The notes: generated by a model from the sequence alone, not told the origin. Shown: positions 1 to 6,052, numbered from the stretch's first letter. The stretch: DNA of 6,335 nt from Bacillota bacterium (GCA_021821235.1 JAKACS010000196.1:1-6335); one strand, 5' to 3'. Numbers and translations: made by a program.

Positions 1-400
1 GAACCGTGAATATTTCACCAACTTCTGCTGGATTTAGATTCATTCGGTCGATATTTTCGATCACACCTACATAAGGGTAGATAATCATTCCAAAAGGAGA
101 GATAAAGAAATCCAAAGGATAGACATGGGTGATGTCTTTCTCGTTCAATCCCAGTTCTTCAACTGTTTCCCGAATCGCCGCTTTTTTCTCCGAATCATCC
201 TCTGAGTCAATTCTTCCCCCAGGGTAGCACACCTCCCCCGGCTGCCTTCTTAGCAGCTGGGAGCGAACTTCGAATAGAACATGCACTTCTCCTTCCTTTT
301 TAATCAGAGGCAGCAGAACTGCATATTTCGAAAACTGTTCAATCCCCAAAACGGTCGGAGTATGATTTGCTAGTTTTGAAAAAATAGATTCTAAGTCCAT
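1..400 (-). CDS. Nudix hydrolase, CoA pyrophosphatase type (NudL/YeaB-like), 3' end off window
   Basis: The reading frame starts at the ATG at 400-398 and stays open to the left edge, giving 133 residues of a family usually near 200. A GGGGGTGA ribosome site lies five bases upstream of the ATG. Residues 42-62 match the conserved block that precedes the Nudix box in CoA pyrophosphatases (LFEVRS, LLR, PGEVCYPGG). The Nudix helix follows at 62-85, ending in RETVEELGL, with metal-binding glutamates expected at 78, 81 and 82. The first acidic position of the general Nudix signature is an aspartate here, a looseness also found in this subfamily. A downstream NPAEVGEIF segment (123-131) fits the family too. 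Known members cleave CoA or oxidised CoA to 3',5'-ADP and 4'-phosphopantetheine in the cytoplasm. The substrate here is inferred from the subfamily motif. The C-terminus is not visible. Confidence 0.9.
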   Translation of the reverse strand, partial: MDLESIFSKLANHTPTVLGIEQFSKYAVLLPLIKKEGEVHVLFEVRSQLLRRQPGEVCYPGGRIDSEDDSEKKAAIRETVEELGLNEKDITHVYPLDFFISPFGMIIYPYVGVIENIDRMNLNPAEVGEIFTV

Positions 401-422
401 TGATTCACCCCCAAAAATGACA

Positions 423-449
423 CAACATGCTCTTGTTTTTAGCATGTTG
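423..449 (-). terminator. Hairpin with 9-bp perfect stem followed by a T run (terminator or leader hairpin)
   Basis: CAACATGCT (423-431) and AGCATGTTG (441-449) are exact inverted repeats around a 9-base loop. On the minus strand the stem is followed after five bases by TTTTT (417-413), so it could end transcription coming from the deacetylase gene. The stem has only moderate GC content and the T run is not adjacent, so termination may be partial. The T run directly touches the ribosome site of the Nudix gene, which leaves no room for a promoter between the hairpin and that gene. Confidence 0.5.
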
Positions 450-470
450 CAACGTAGCTTATCTCGTTTT

Positions 471-479
471 ATTTTACCA
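471..479 (-). promoter_or_regulatory. Possible extended -10 promoter element for the Nudix gene
   Basis: On the minus strand TGGTAAAAT reads as TGn followed by TAAAAT, an extended -10. No good -35 lies 16-18 bases upstream, where only TAAAAA-like sequence is seen. It sits in the gap between the deacetylase stop and the hairpin in front of the Nudix gene, which is the only place a dedicated Nudix promoter could fit. It would put the downstream hairpin inside the leader RNA. Confidence 0.3.
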
Positions 480-503
480 TGAGCCAAGAGAACTTTTTAG
501 CCA

Positions 504-1229
504 TTAATTTACGAGGTTCGCAAATTCATTCATCGAGGTTGAGTATTTTACATAAATTCTTGGAAGAAGCAGAAGTTCGTTCGCTTTTCCATGTTCTTTA
601 AATTTTTCAGGAATCGTCGTTAACCCAAATGGATAATACTTTTTCGTCTCGTTTAGAATCTTTTCATTATAAATTCCAAATGGATAAGAGATTGCGATCA
701 CAGGTTTGTTTGTTATTTGTTCAATTGTTTCTTTTGAGGACTTTAGTTCAACTTGCAGATTTTTTGTCTTTCGTAAATCTGGATGGTTCGCCGTATGAGA
801 TTGGATCGAAAACATCCCTGAATCCGCAAGCCTTTTCAATTCAGTTGTCGAAAGCCGGTTAGGCCTGCAAATAAAATCAGAGATGACAAACAAGGTTGCT
901 TTTGGCACAAATTGCCGATCCTTGATTTTTTGAAAAATAGCTTCCACATTCAAATTGTTTTTATAGCCGTCATCAATTGTAATGAAGATCGGTTTTTTTA
1001 CTTTCGTGCGGTCTTGCCAATTTTCAAACGATAGCAATGTAAATCCGTTCTTTTTTAAGTATAGCATTTGTTTCTCAAAATTTGCTGGTGAAACATATAA
1101 TTCCCGTGAGCCGTGACCAGTAAACTCATCAATCGAATGGTAGATTAAAATGGGGACGCCGCCTGCTGCCTTGGCATGGCTTGCCAACATCAATAAAAAG
1201 ATGCTAATGACAATTAGTCTTTTATTCAT
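504..1229 (-). CDS. Secreted polysaccharide deacetylase (NodB homology domain, CE4 family)
   Basis: This is a 241-residue protein. The start chosen is the ATG at 1229, preceded by GAGGG nine bases upstream, rather than an in-frame TTG at 1280, because the protein then begins with a signal peptide: MNKR, a hydrophobic core to about residue 17, and a likely cut after SHAKA (residue 21). An early PILIYHSI (26-33) is typical of this group. The NodB motifs are IDDGY (D86 as base, D87 as metal ligand) and SHTANH (metal ligands H145 and H149). The third motif is SYPFG at 181-185, lacking the usual arginine of RxPYG, as in many Bacillus members. LPRIYV (222-227) closes the domain. Such enzymes remove N- or O-acetyl groups from peptidoglycan, poly-GlcNAc or similar glycans outside the membrane, and the substrate cannot be told here. 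The 66-base gap from the small gene upstream holds no clear terminator, so the two may be co-transcribed. Confidence 0.9.
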   Translation of the reverse strand: MNKRLIVISIFLLMLASHAKAAGGVPILIYHSIDEFTGHGSRELYVSPANFEKQMLYLKKNGFTLLSFENWQDRTKVKKPIFITIDDGYKNNLNVEAIFQKIKDRQFVPKATLFVISDFICRPNRLSTTELKRLADSGMFSIQSHTANHPDLRKTKNLQVELKSSKETIEQITNKPVIAISYPFGIYNEKILNETKKYYPFGLTTIPEKFKEHGKANELLLLPRIYVKYSTSMNEFANLVN

Positions 1230-1295
1230 GATCGTTACCCTCTTTTTCGTATTTGATGTTTGTCCCCATTCTCCCTTCAAAATACCTATTTGGCG

Positions 1296-1439
1296 TTATT
1301 CATCCAATTCGAATGAATACGGATTTTGACCAATCAGCTTCCTTGCTTCATCGTTTAATTGAAAAAGCGGCTTTGCTTCACCTTCGTTTTTTTGAGTAGT
1401 AAGGGAACTTCCATCAAAATGGATTGGTTTTTCGTCCAT
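1296..1439 (-). CDS. Small acidic protein of unknown function, 47 residues
   Basis: The ATG at 1439 has an excellent ribosome site (GGAGGTGAAAG, seven bases from GGAGGTG to the ATG), and the frame runs to a TAA at 1298-1296. The 47-residue product starts MDEKPIHFDG and ends NPYSFELDE. It is hydrophilic and acidic, with no signal peptide, membrane helix, cysteine or recognisable motif. A central PLFQLNDEARKLIG stretch could form an amphipathic helix. The gene reads the same way as the deacetylase 66 bases downstream and could share its transcript. I do not recognise the family. The ribosome site and codon-like composition support a real gene, and function is unknown. Confidence 0.62.
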   Translation of the reverse strand: MDEKPIHFDGSSLTTQKNEGEAKPLFQLNDEARKLIGQNPYSFELDE

Positions 1440-1460
1440 TGTCTTTCACCTCCATCTTCA

Positions 1461-1488
1461 TCTAAATGCTAGTATATGCATTTTTTTA
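1461..1488 (-). promoter_or_regulatory. Weak candidate promoter for the small gene and deacetylase
   Basis: Upstream of the small gene the minus strand carries GCATATACTAGC. It contains TATACT, acceptable as a sigma-A -10, and it also fits CATA-NNN-TA, the -10 pattern of the mother-cell sporulation factor sigma-K. No TTGACA-like -35 is present. The only AC dinucleotide near the sigma-K -35 position is about two bases too close. The call rests on the -10 alone. Confidence 0.22.
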
Positions 1489-1590
1489 TACGGTACACCT
1501 AAAGACAAATTTTATTCAAAGAAAAAATTGGTTACAGTTAGTTTTTCAAGGGAAAAATTTCCTATTTCGTTGCGATTTTGCCTATTTGTT

Positions 1591-1620
1591 ATGACAATTC
1601 TCAGGAAATGTGAGCATAAT
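1591..1620 (+). promoter_or_regulatory. Alternative upstream promoter candidate for the Spo0E-like gene
   Basis: ATGACA (five of six to the sigma-A -35) is followed after 18 bases by CATAAT (five of six to the -10). Transcription from it would start near 1627, leaving a leader of about 70 bases. The spacer is one base longer than ideal. It is offered alongside the nearer candidate at 1641-1668, and nothing in the sequence decides between them. Confidence 0.35.
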
Positions 1621-1640
1621 CACTTTAAAGCATGTTTCAT

Positions 1641-1668
1641 TTGAGTAAAATATAGGCAATAGTAACAT
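1641..1668 (+). promoter_or_regulatory. Candidate sigma-A promoter for the Spo0E-like gene
   Basis: TTGAGT and TAACAT are separated by 16 bases, and transcription would begin near 1675, just ahead of the AGGAGTGG ribosome site at 1681-1688. The -10 is imperfect. Confidence 0.35.
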
Positions 1669-1696
1669 AACGGGTCAGACAGGAGTGGATCATGTA

Positions 1697-1861
1697 ATGA
1701 AATCGAATTCCAAGGCGATTGTAGTTGAGATTGAAACACTTCGAAAAGAATTGATTACGACTGTTCAAAAAGAAGGACTTGCCAGTGAAAAGACAATCAA
1801 ACTCAGCCAAAAGCTTGATGTCTATCTGGTAAAATATCAACAGAAAGCTGCTCTTTCGTGA
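1697..1861 (+). CDS. Spo0E-family aspartyl-phosphate phosphatase (sporulation regulator), 54 residues
   Basis: The ATG at 1697 follows AGGAGTGG (1681-1688) by eight bases. An earlier out-of-frame ATG at 1692 meets a stop at once, and an in-frame GTG at 1685 overlaps the ribosome site, so 1697 is the best start. The product has the family layout: a first helix (VVEIETLRKELITTV, residues 9-23), a short turn, then a second helix with the signature SQKLDVYLVKYQ (residues 37-48), matching the SQxLDxxIxxY motif. The length is also typical. Spo0E, YisI and YnzD of B. subtilis remove the phosphoryl group from Spo0A-P and so hold back sporulation. The first aspartate of the signature (D41) is the residue expected to matter. 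The target here is inferred to be Spo0A-P, but Bacilli carry several paralogs and the particular one cannot be named. The gene stands alone between divergent and downstream units. Confidence 0.88.
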   Translation: MKSNSKAIVVEIETLRKELITTVQKEGLASEKTIKLSQKLDVYLVKYQQKAALS

Positions 1862-1982
1862 TTTTCACCTTGTTTCGGATAGCTTATGACAGCTGCGGCC
1901 CTTTATTTCCTCGAAAATCAACTGCTCTACATACTATTATTGCTGCAATTCAACCATCGCATTCAAAAATGCGAAAATGGGC

Positions 1983-2010
1983 TCCACATCGATTCGATTG
2001 GTGTTATAAT
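1983..2010 (+). promoter_or_regulatory. Sigma-A promoter with extended -10 for the EamA transporter
   Basis: TGTTATAAT (2002-2010) is a perfect extended -10. Sixteen bases upstream of TATAAT is TCCACA, four of six to the -35 consensus. Transcription would start near 2017, giving a leader of about 33 bases that ends in the GGAGGGG ribosome site (2039-2045). Confidence 0.65.
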
Positions 2011-2049
2011 TGAATAATTGTTGGAATCTTCATTCTTTGGAGGGGTAGT

Positions 2050-2964
2050 ATGAGTGTGCAAGAAACAGCTGTGGCTGCTCAAAGGATCAAGGGAATTGTA
2101 CTTGTTTTAATTGCAGCCATTTTTTGGGGAATTTCGGGTACAGTTGCCCAATTTTTATTTCATGAAAAAGGGTTTCGGGCGGACTGGCTTGTTGTCGTTA
2201 GACTGATGGCATCAGGTATCATCCTGCTCGGATTGGCACAGACTGTTATGAAACAAAATATTTGGACTGTTTGGCGGGTTAAGCAGGATGCCATCCAGCT
2301 TCTGTTGTTTGGGCTTATTGGAATGCTTGGGGTTCAATATACATATTTCGCCGCGATCCAGTATGGTAATGCTGCAACAGCGACCATTCTCCAATATTTG
2401 GCTCCAGTACTGATTACTTGCTTTATTTGTTTCCGGAACCGCAAGCTTCCAACTAAGCAAGAGCTGGCGGCGGTAGGTTTAGCATTATTGGGCACCTTCC
2501 TTTTGGTAACTGGTGGAAAAATCGAATCACTGACTATTTCTAAGGCTGCTTTTTTCTGGGGGGTTGCATCCGCTTTTTCACTTGCTTTTTATACATTGCA
2601 GCCAGGCAGGTTGCTAAAAAACTGGGGTTCTTTTTTAACTGTCGGCTGGGGAATGATTATCGGCGGCATCGCCCTAAACTTTATAAATCCAATTTGGAGA
2701 TTTCAAGGGCAATGGTCCTTTTCTTCATTTGCTGCCGTTTTGTTTGTTATCTTGTTTGGGACATTGATTGCTTTTTATTGCTATTTAGAAAGCTTAAAAT
2801 ACATCAGTGCTGCAGAAACAAGCCTCTTGGGATCGGCTGAACCATTATCAGCAGCTTTTCTAGCGGTGATTTGGCTTCGGGTTCCATTCGGGCTAGCAGA
2901 ATGGATTGGCACTATCAGCATTCTCTCTACTATTTTTATTTTATCAATCGTTAAAAACAAGTAA
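2050..2964 (+). CDS. EamA/DMT-family transporter (ten-helix permease)
   Basis: The 304-residue protein starts at an ATG four bases after GGAGGGG. It is strongly hydrophobic, with about ten membrane helices in two homologous halves (about 14-155 and 165-301), the usual EamA size and architecture. The first helix contains AAIFWGISGTVAQ (22-34), typical of the family. The internal repeat is visible: AAIQYGNAATATILQYLAP (101-119) in the first half matches SLKYISAAETSLLGSAEP (248-265) in the second. A short positively charged loop RNRKLP (129-134) follows helix 4. Family members export amino acids or other metabolites across the cytoplasmic membrane, but substrates are not predictable from such sequence, so none is assigned. 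It appears to be a single-gene unit with its own promoter, converging on desR. Confidence 0.9.
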   Translation: MSVQETAVAAQRIKGIVLVLIAAIFWGISGTVAQFLFHEKGFRADWLVVVRLMASGIILLGLAQTVMKQNIWTVWRVKQDAIQLLLFGLIGMLGVQYTYFAAIQYGNAATATILQYLAPVLITCFICFRNRKLPTKQELAAVGLALLGTFLLVTGGKIESLTISKAAFFWGVASAFSLAFYTLQPGRLLKNWGSFLTVGWGMIIGGIALNFINPIWRFQGQWSFSSFAAVLFVILFGTLIAFYCYLESLKYISAAETSLLGSAEPLSAAFLAVIWLRVPFGLAEWIGTISILSTIFILSIVKNK

Positions 2965-2982
2965 ACTAAGAAAAATCATTTC

Positions 2983-3014
2983 AGGGGTTCGGCATCCCTA
3001 TGTTGCCCTCCCCT
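2983..3014. terminator. Nested hairpin between convergent EamA gene and desR (probable bidirectional terminator)
   Basis: AGGGG (2983-2987) pairs with CCCCT (3010-3014), and inside it GGCA (2991-2994) pairs with TGCC (3004-3007) around a 9-base loop. On the minus strand TTTTT follows about seven bases after the stem (2975-2971). On the plus strand only ATTT follows. The structure overlaps the desR stop codon (3015-3013) and lies 18 bases after the EamA stop, where both units would need to end. The T runs are not ideal. Confidence 0.45.
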
Positions 3015-3612
3015 ATTTAAACCATCCTTTTTGTCTCGAATGCTTAATCGCTTCAATCCGATTCGTCACCCCAAGCTTATCCATAATCGTCGAGATATAG
3101 TTTCGCACGGTTCCAATTGTAATGCTCATTTGGCTCGCAATTTCTTTTGTGTTTTTTCCATCGGCGACCAACTCCAGGACTTCCATCTCTCGCTCGGTTA
3201 ATGGATTCTCTTCACTGTACATATCATCCATCAACTCAGGCGCATAAATTCGCTTTCCTGCCATGACACTGCGTATTGAATTGCCGAGCTCTTCACTTGG
3301 ACTATCTTTCAGTAAATAGCCACTAACTCCTGCTTTTAAAGCTCGTTGAAAGTATCCCGAGCGGGCAAATGTCGTTAAAATAATGACTTTGCAGCCTACC
3401 TCTTTTAATTCTTCGGCGGCCTCAAGGCCATTTTTACCGGGCATTTCGATATCCAAAATGCACACATCCGGTTGATGGTTTCGCGCCATGGTTAAAACTT
3501 CTTCCCCATTGCTTGCCTGGCCGACCACTTCCATGTCCTCTTCCAAATTAAGCAGGGCACCAAGGGCGCCAAGCAGCATTCGCTGGTCTTCAGCAATCAC
3601 AATTCGAATCAT
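3013..3612 (-). CDS. desR: DesR, NarL-type response regulator controlling the desaturase gene
   Basis: The 199-residue protein has a receiver domain (1-120) and a LuxR-type DNA-binding domain (about 138-195). Receiver residues in place are acidic D9 (and E8), phospho-acceptor D54 (in CILDIEMPG), T80 and K102 (in GYLLKDSPSEEL). The output domain reads LTEREMEVLELVADGKNTKEI and continues through TVRNYIS to a C-terminal GWFK. Length, the receiver-output linker (GKRIYAPELM) and the last residues all match B. subtilis DesR as I remember it. DesR-P forms a tetramer-like complex on the des promoter and activates des. The start codon overlaps the desK stop by one base (TAATG), and its GGGGAGGG ribosome site lies inside desK, so the two are translationally coupled. 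Candidate target sites are at 5982-6012. Confidence 0.96.
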   Translation of the reverse strand: MIRIVIAEDQRMLLGALGALLNLEEDMEVVGQASNGEEVLTMARNHQPDVCILDIEMPGKNGLEAAEELKEVGCKVIILTTFARSGYFQRALKAGVSGYLLKDSPSEELGNSIRSVMAGKRIYAPELMDDMYSEENPLTEREMEVLELVADGKNTKEIASQMSITIGTVRNYISTIMDKLGVTNRIEAIKHSRQKGWFK

Positions 3613-4745
3613 TACGTTTCTTCCCTCCCCATCACTTTGGCCGTATTCGGCACCGTTATCGTTAAACTGGTTCCATTTTTGACAGCAATCTCAAGCCGTC
3701 CATTGACAAATTCAAGCCGTTCTTTCATCCCCATTAAACCGCTTCCTTTCGACAAGTCGATGTCATTTGCAGACGCGAGCCCATCATCTTGAACAATCAA
3801 CACGCTTTCCTTGTCTGTTTGTTCAATCGTTATCGTGCAAACAGTAGCCCCGCTATGTTTTACGACATTGTTTACCGCTTCCTTTAAGCACATGCTTAAA
3901 ATATTCTCAGCCAATGGTGAAACGTTCGCCAAATTTCCATCTCCCATAGCAATAAATTGTATTTGTGCTGCTGTTAATATTTGTTCCACACGGGGAATCT
4001 CGTCTTTTAACCGAATGCCGCGCATATTCGCGACCATTTTCCGCACTTCGTTCAAAGCGGTTCTCGCAGTCTGTTGAACATCTTTTAACTCTGTTTTTGC
4101 TCTTTCGGGATCTTTGTAAATCAATTTTCGTGCTAAATCACTTTTTAAGCCGATCAAGGATAGCTTTTGTCCTAACGTATCATGGAGGTCTCGGGCAATA
4201 CGCTGGCGCTCTTCCAATTTGACCAACTCGGAAATTCGCTTGTTAGCGTCTTCGAGTTTTTCCTCGAGCTGTCCTCTCTCTTTGCGATATCGCAGACTAA
4301 ACGGAAGAAGGATCACACTGATTAAAATAATGAGGACAAACGGCAACTGTTTCAAAAACAATTCCTCTTGCAGCAATATTTTCACATTTATTGCTGCAGC
4401 CGTGCTGACTAAGTGAATGAAATACAAGGTTAAAAACGGTATTCGGTTCTTAATATTGCCGATCAAATAGGCCAGGAAAAAAGCAAAGTAAACATAACTG
4501 TAAAGCGTTGTCGCTGCGACCGAAAACCCGATCAGGATGACGGTCCACAAATAAACTGTCCAGCCTCTTGAACGAAAAGCAAATTGATAAATCAAAAAGA
4601 ACAGGATTGTTAAAACAATTCCGATGACAATTTTAATCGTTGATGGAGATTGCAAAATAAAATAAAACGGCAAAATAGCAAGAACCGTCCATATATAAGG
4701 AGAAATTCCCGTATTTTTTAACAAAAGCCAATTTTTTCTGAACAT
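3612..4745 (-). CDS. desK: DesK, membrane-thickness/temperature-sensing histidine kinase
   Basis: The start chosen is the ATG at 4745 (377 residues), with GAGG nine bases upstream. An in-frame ATG at 4760 has no ribosome site and would add five residues. With this start the phospho-acceptor is H188, the same number as in B. subtilis DesK. About five membrane helices fill residues 14-150, then a charged coiled-coil linker (about 153-185: RKERGQLEEKLEDANKRISE) leads into the dimerisation helix with ARDLHDTLGQKLSLIGLKSD. The HPK7-type ATPase part shows an N box (KEAVNNVVKHS, about 288-298), DDG (320-322) and GSGLMGMKERL (334-344). In the known model DesK is a phosphatase in fluid membranes and a kinase when the bilayer thickens in the cold. 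K10 of the N-terminal sensor motif is kept, but position 12 is Thr instead of Asn. It is followed by desR with a one-base overlap. Confidence 0.96.
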   Translation of the reverse strand: MFRKNWLLLKNTGISPYIWTVLAILPFYFILQSPSTIKIVIGIVLTILFFLIYQFAFRSRGWTVYLWTVILIGFSVAATTLYSYVYFAFFLAYLIGNIKNRIPFLTLYFIHLVSTAAAINVKILLQEELFLKQLPFVLIILISVILLPFSLRYRKERGQLEEKLEDANKRISELVKLEERQRIARDLHDTLGQKLSLIGLKSDLARKLIYKDPERAKTELKDVQQTARTALNEVRKMVANMRGIRLKDEIPRVEQILTAAQIQFIAMGDGNLANVSPLAENILSMCLKEAVNNVVKHSGATVCTITIEQTDKESVLIVQDDGLASANDIDLSKGSGLMGMKERLEFVNGRLEIAVKNGTSLTITVPNTAKVMGREET

Positions 4746-4780
4746 TGAATGAAACCTCATTTACAATACAGTCTTTTTTC

Positions 4781-4809
4781 ATTTTAACCTGTTTTTTCCA
4801 AACAACCAA
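4781..4809 (-). promoter_or_regulatory. Sigma-A-type promoter for desK-desR
   Basis: On the minus strand TTGGTT (4809-4804) and TAAAAT (4786-4781) are separated by exactly 17 bases. Transcription would begin near 4774, about 30 bases before the desK ATG. This supports basal sensor production independent of des. A 5-bp inverted repeat (CAAGC 4807-4811 with GCTTG 4822-4826) overlaps the -35. Confidence 0.6.
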
Positions 4810-4839
4810 GCGAAACATGTTGCTTGTTTTATAAAATTG

Positions 4840-4866
4840 AAAAATCTCCCCGCCTTTAAGAGGAGA
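4840..4866 (-). terminator. Intrinsic terminator after des
   Basis: On the minus strand TCTCCTC (4866-4860) pairs with GGGGAGA (4851-4845), seven pairs with one G-T wobble, around an 8-base loop, followed at once by TTTTT (4844-4840). It lies seven bases after the des stop codon. It should separate most des transcription from desKR, although some read-through would give a tricistronic message. Confidence 0.82.
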
Positions 4867-4873
4867 CAATTCG

Positions 4874-5905
4874 TTATAGTTCTGGTTTGATCTTGATCGC
4901 AACCGGTTTTTTCACAGTTCGTTTTGCTTCCTTATAGCCAACAAACTTCTTCCTTTTCTCATCCCAAAGATGGAACTGCAATGATTGCCAACTTGTGGCC
5001 AACGTTACTGTTGGCACATTGTGCAATTCGACTGTCTGGTTATGAGCCGTTTCAAGCAAATAATTCGGAATTCTTGGGCTTAAATGATGGACATGATGGT
5101 AGCCGATATTACCAGTCAGCCATTGGAGCAACTTTGGAAGTTTATAAAAAGAACTGCCTTCCACAGCGGCTTTTACATATTCCCAGTCGGCGTCTGCTTC
5201 AAAATAGGAGTCTTCAAATGTATGCTGTACATAAAAAAGCCAAATCCCGGCAGCGCCAGAAATTAAAAAGATCGGGCCTTGAACAAGTAGAAGATTTCCC
5301 CAGCCAATCATCCAACTGACTGACCAAAAGAGGATGACAATCAAAAAATTGGTTAGATACGTATTCATTCGCTCTGCTTTCCGTGCTCCCTTGCGATTGA
5401 AGCGATTTTTAATCAAAAACTGATAAATCGGACCCAAAACAAACATCACAAACGGGTTACGGTACAGGCGGTATCCAATTTTTTTTAAAAGAGGTGCGTT
5501 TGCATACTCTTCAACGGTCAAAATCCATAAATCACCTGTTCCACGCTTGTCCAAGTTGCTACTTGTTGCGTGATGGACTGAATGGTCATGTGCCCATTGA
5601 TCGTATGGAAACAAGGTTAATACCCCTGTTAGCGTTCCAAGGGCGCGGTTGATCGAGCGATTTTTAAAGAAAGAATGGTGGCAGCAATCGTGGAAAATAA
5701 TAAAAATTCGCACCAAGAATCCTGCGGCAACAACAGTTAGCAGCAGTGTGAGCACGTAAGAAACGGCTAAACTTTTATATGCGAGAAACCATAGCAAAAA
5801 AAATGGCACAAATGTATTGATGAGCTGCCATATGCTGGCTTTTGTTGCGAATTTTTCATAAGGGGCAATCTGCTTTTTTAACTCTTTCATTTTTTGGATA
5901 GACAT
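4874..5905 (-). CDS. des: Des, membrane acyl-lipid (fatty acid) desaturase
   Basis: The 343-residue protein is an integral-membrane di-iron desaturase. Histidine boxes are HDCCHH (72-77), HDHSVHH (106-112, with HxxHH at 108-112) and HHVHH (270-274), the standard ligand set, and a further histidine lies in QHTFED (228). Hydrophobic segments are at about 30-70, 90-100, 152-165, 183-205 and 208-226. The sequence closely follows B. subtilis Des (for example SSNLDKRGTGD, LTGVLTLFP and FEDSYFEAD), whose enzyme puts a cis double bond at position 5 of acyl chains in membrane phospholipids using oxygen and reducing equivalents. Regiospecificity here is inferred by similarity. The ATG at 5905 follows GGAAGGGG by 13 bases, a long spacing, but the next in-frame ATG (residue 6) has no ribosome site. 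It is the first gene of the des-desK-desR cluster, with the probable DesR-activated promoter upstream. Confidence 0.96.
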   Translation of the reverse strand: MSIQKMKELKKQIAPYEKFATKASIWQLINTFVPFFLLWFLAYKSLAVSYVLTLLLTVVAAGFLVRIFIIFHDCCHHSFFKNRSINRALGTLTGVLTLFPYDQWAHDHSVHHATSSNLDKRGTGDLWILTVEEYANAPLLKKIGYRLYRNPFVMFVLGPIYQFLIKNRFNRKGARKAERMNTYLTNFLIVILFWSVSWMIGWGNLLLVQGPIFLISGAAGIWLFYVQHTFEDSYFEADADWEYVKAAVEGSSFYKLPKLLQWLTGNIGYHHVHHLSPRIPNYLLETAHNQTVELHNVPTVTLATSWQSLQFHLWDEKRKKFVGYKEAKRTVKKPVAIKIKPEL

Positions 5906-5944
5906 GATCGGTCTATTTCCCCTTCCTAGATATGATTAACTTGA

Positions 5945-5950
5945 ATTATA
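5945..5950 (-). promoter_or_regulatory. des: -10 element of the des promoter (poor -35)
   Basis: TATAAT on the minus strand gives a start point near 5938. At 16-18 bases upstream only TTATGC-like sequence is found, about two of six to the -35 consensus. A perfect -10 with a failing -35 is what an activator-dependent promoter should look like and fits activation by DesR. Confidence 0.7.
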
Positions 5951-5981
5951 AAGGATTCATCAAATTGGCATAAGTAGCAGG

Positions 5982-6012
5982 TGTCATGTTAATTAAGTGA
6001 TAAATGTCATGT
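5982..6012. promoter_or_regulatory. Probable DesR operator: two TGTCATGT boxes 23 bp apart
   Basis: TGTCATGT occurs exactly at 5982-5989 and 6005-6012, 23 bp from start to start, close to two helical turns. Counted from the inferred des start (about 5938) the boxes span roughly -44 to -74. This lies inside the region I recall DesR-P protecting in B. subtilis (about -28 to -77). A weaker copy (TTTCAT, 6015-6020) lies ten bases beyond the second box. Assignment to DesR is inferred from position and the adjacent regulator gene. Confidence 0.6.
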
Positions 6013-6052
6013 ATTTTCATAGATGGAGTTTTATTTTTCGAAAATTTTTGTT

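Noticed and set aside
629..862. Plus-strand open frame of 77 codons
   Set aside because: It lies entirely antisense to the deacetylase gene, which has clear NodB motifs, and has no recognisable domain.
1561..1587. Short direct repeat CCTATTT, 20 bases apart, upstream of the Spo0E-like gene
   Set aside because: Only two 7-base copies in AT-rich DNA, which is too weak to call a regulator site or repeat array.
1637..1840. Minus-strand open frame of 67 codons
   Set aside because: It is antisense to the Spo0E-family gene, has no motif, and its plus-strand partner has the ribosome site and signature.
1957..1974. 7-bp hairpin (TCGCATT/AATGCGA, 4-base loop) between the Spo0E-like and EamA genes
   Set aside because: There is no T run after it on either strand, so it is not a convincing terminator. 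It lies just upstream of the EamA promoter and could be an operator, but nothing supports that.
2212..2460. Minus-strand open frame of 82 codons
   Set aside because: It is antisense to the EamA transporter, with no motif.
4633..4902. Minus-strand open frame of 89 codons spanning the des-desK gap
   Set aside because: It overlaps the des stop, the terminator, the desK promoter and the start of desK in another frame. It is an accidental frame.
4924..5319. Plus-strand open frame of 131 codons
   Set aside because: It is antisense to des, whose histidine boxes establish the true frame. There is no ribosome site or domain.
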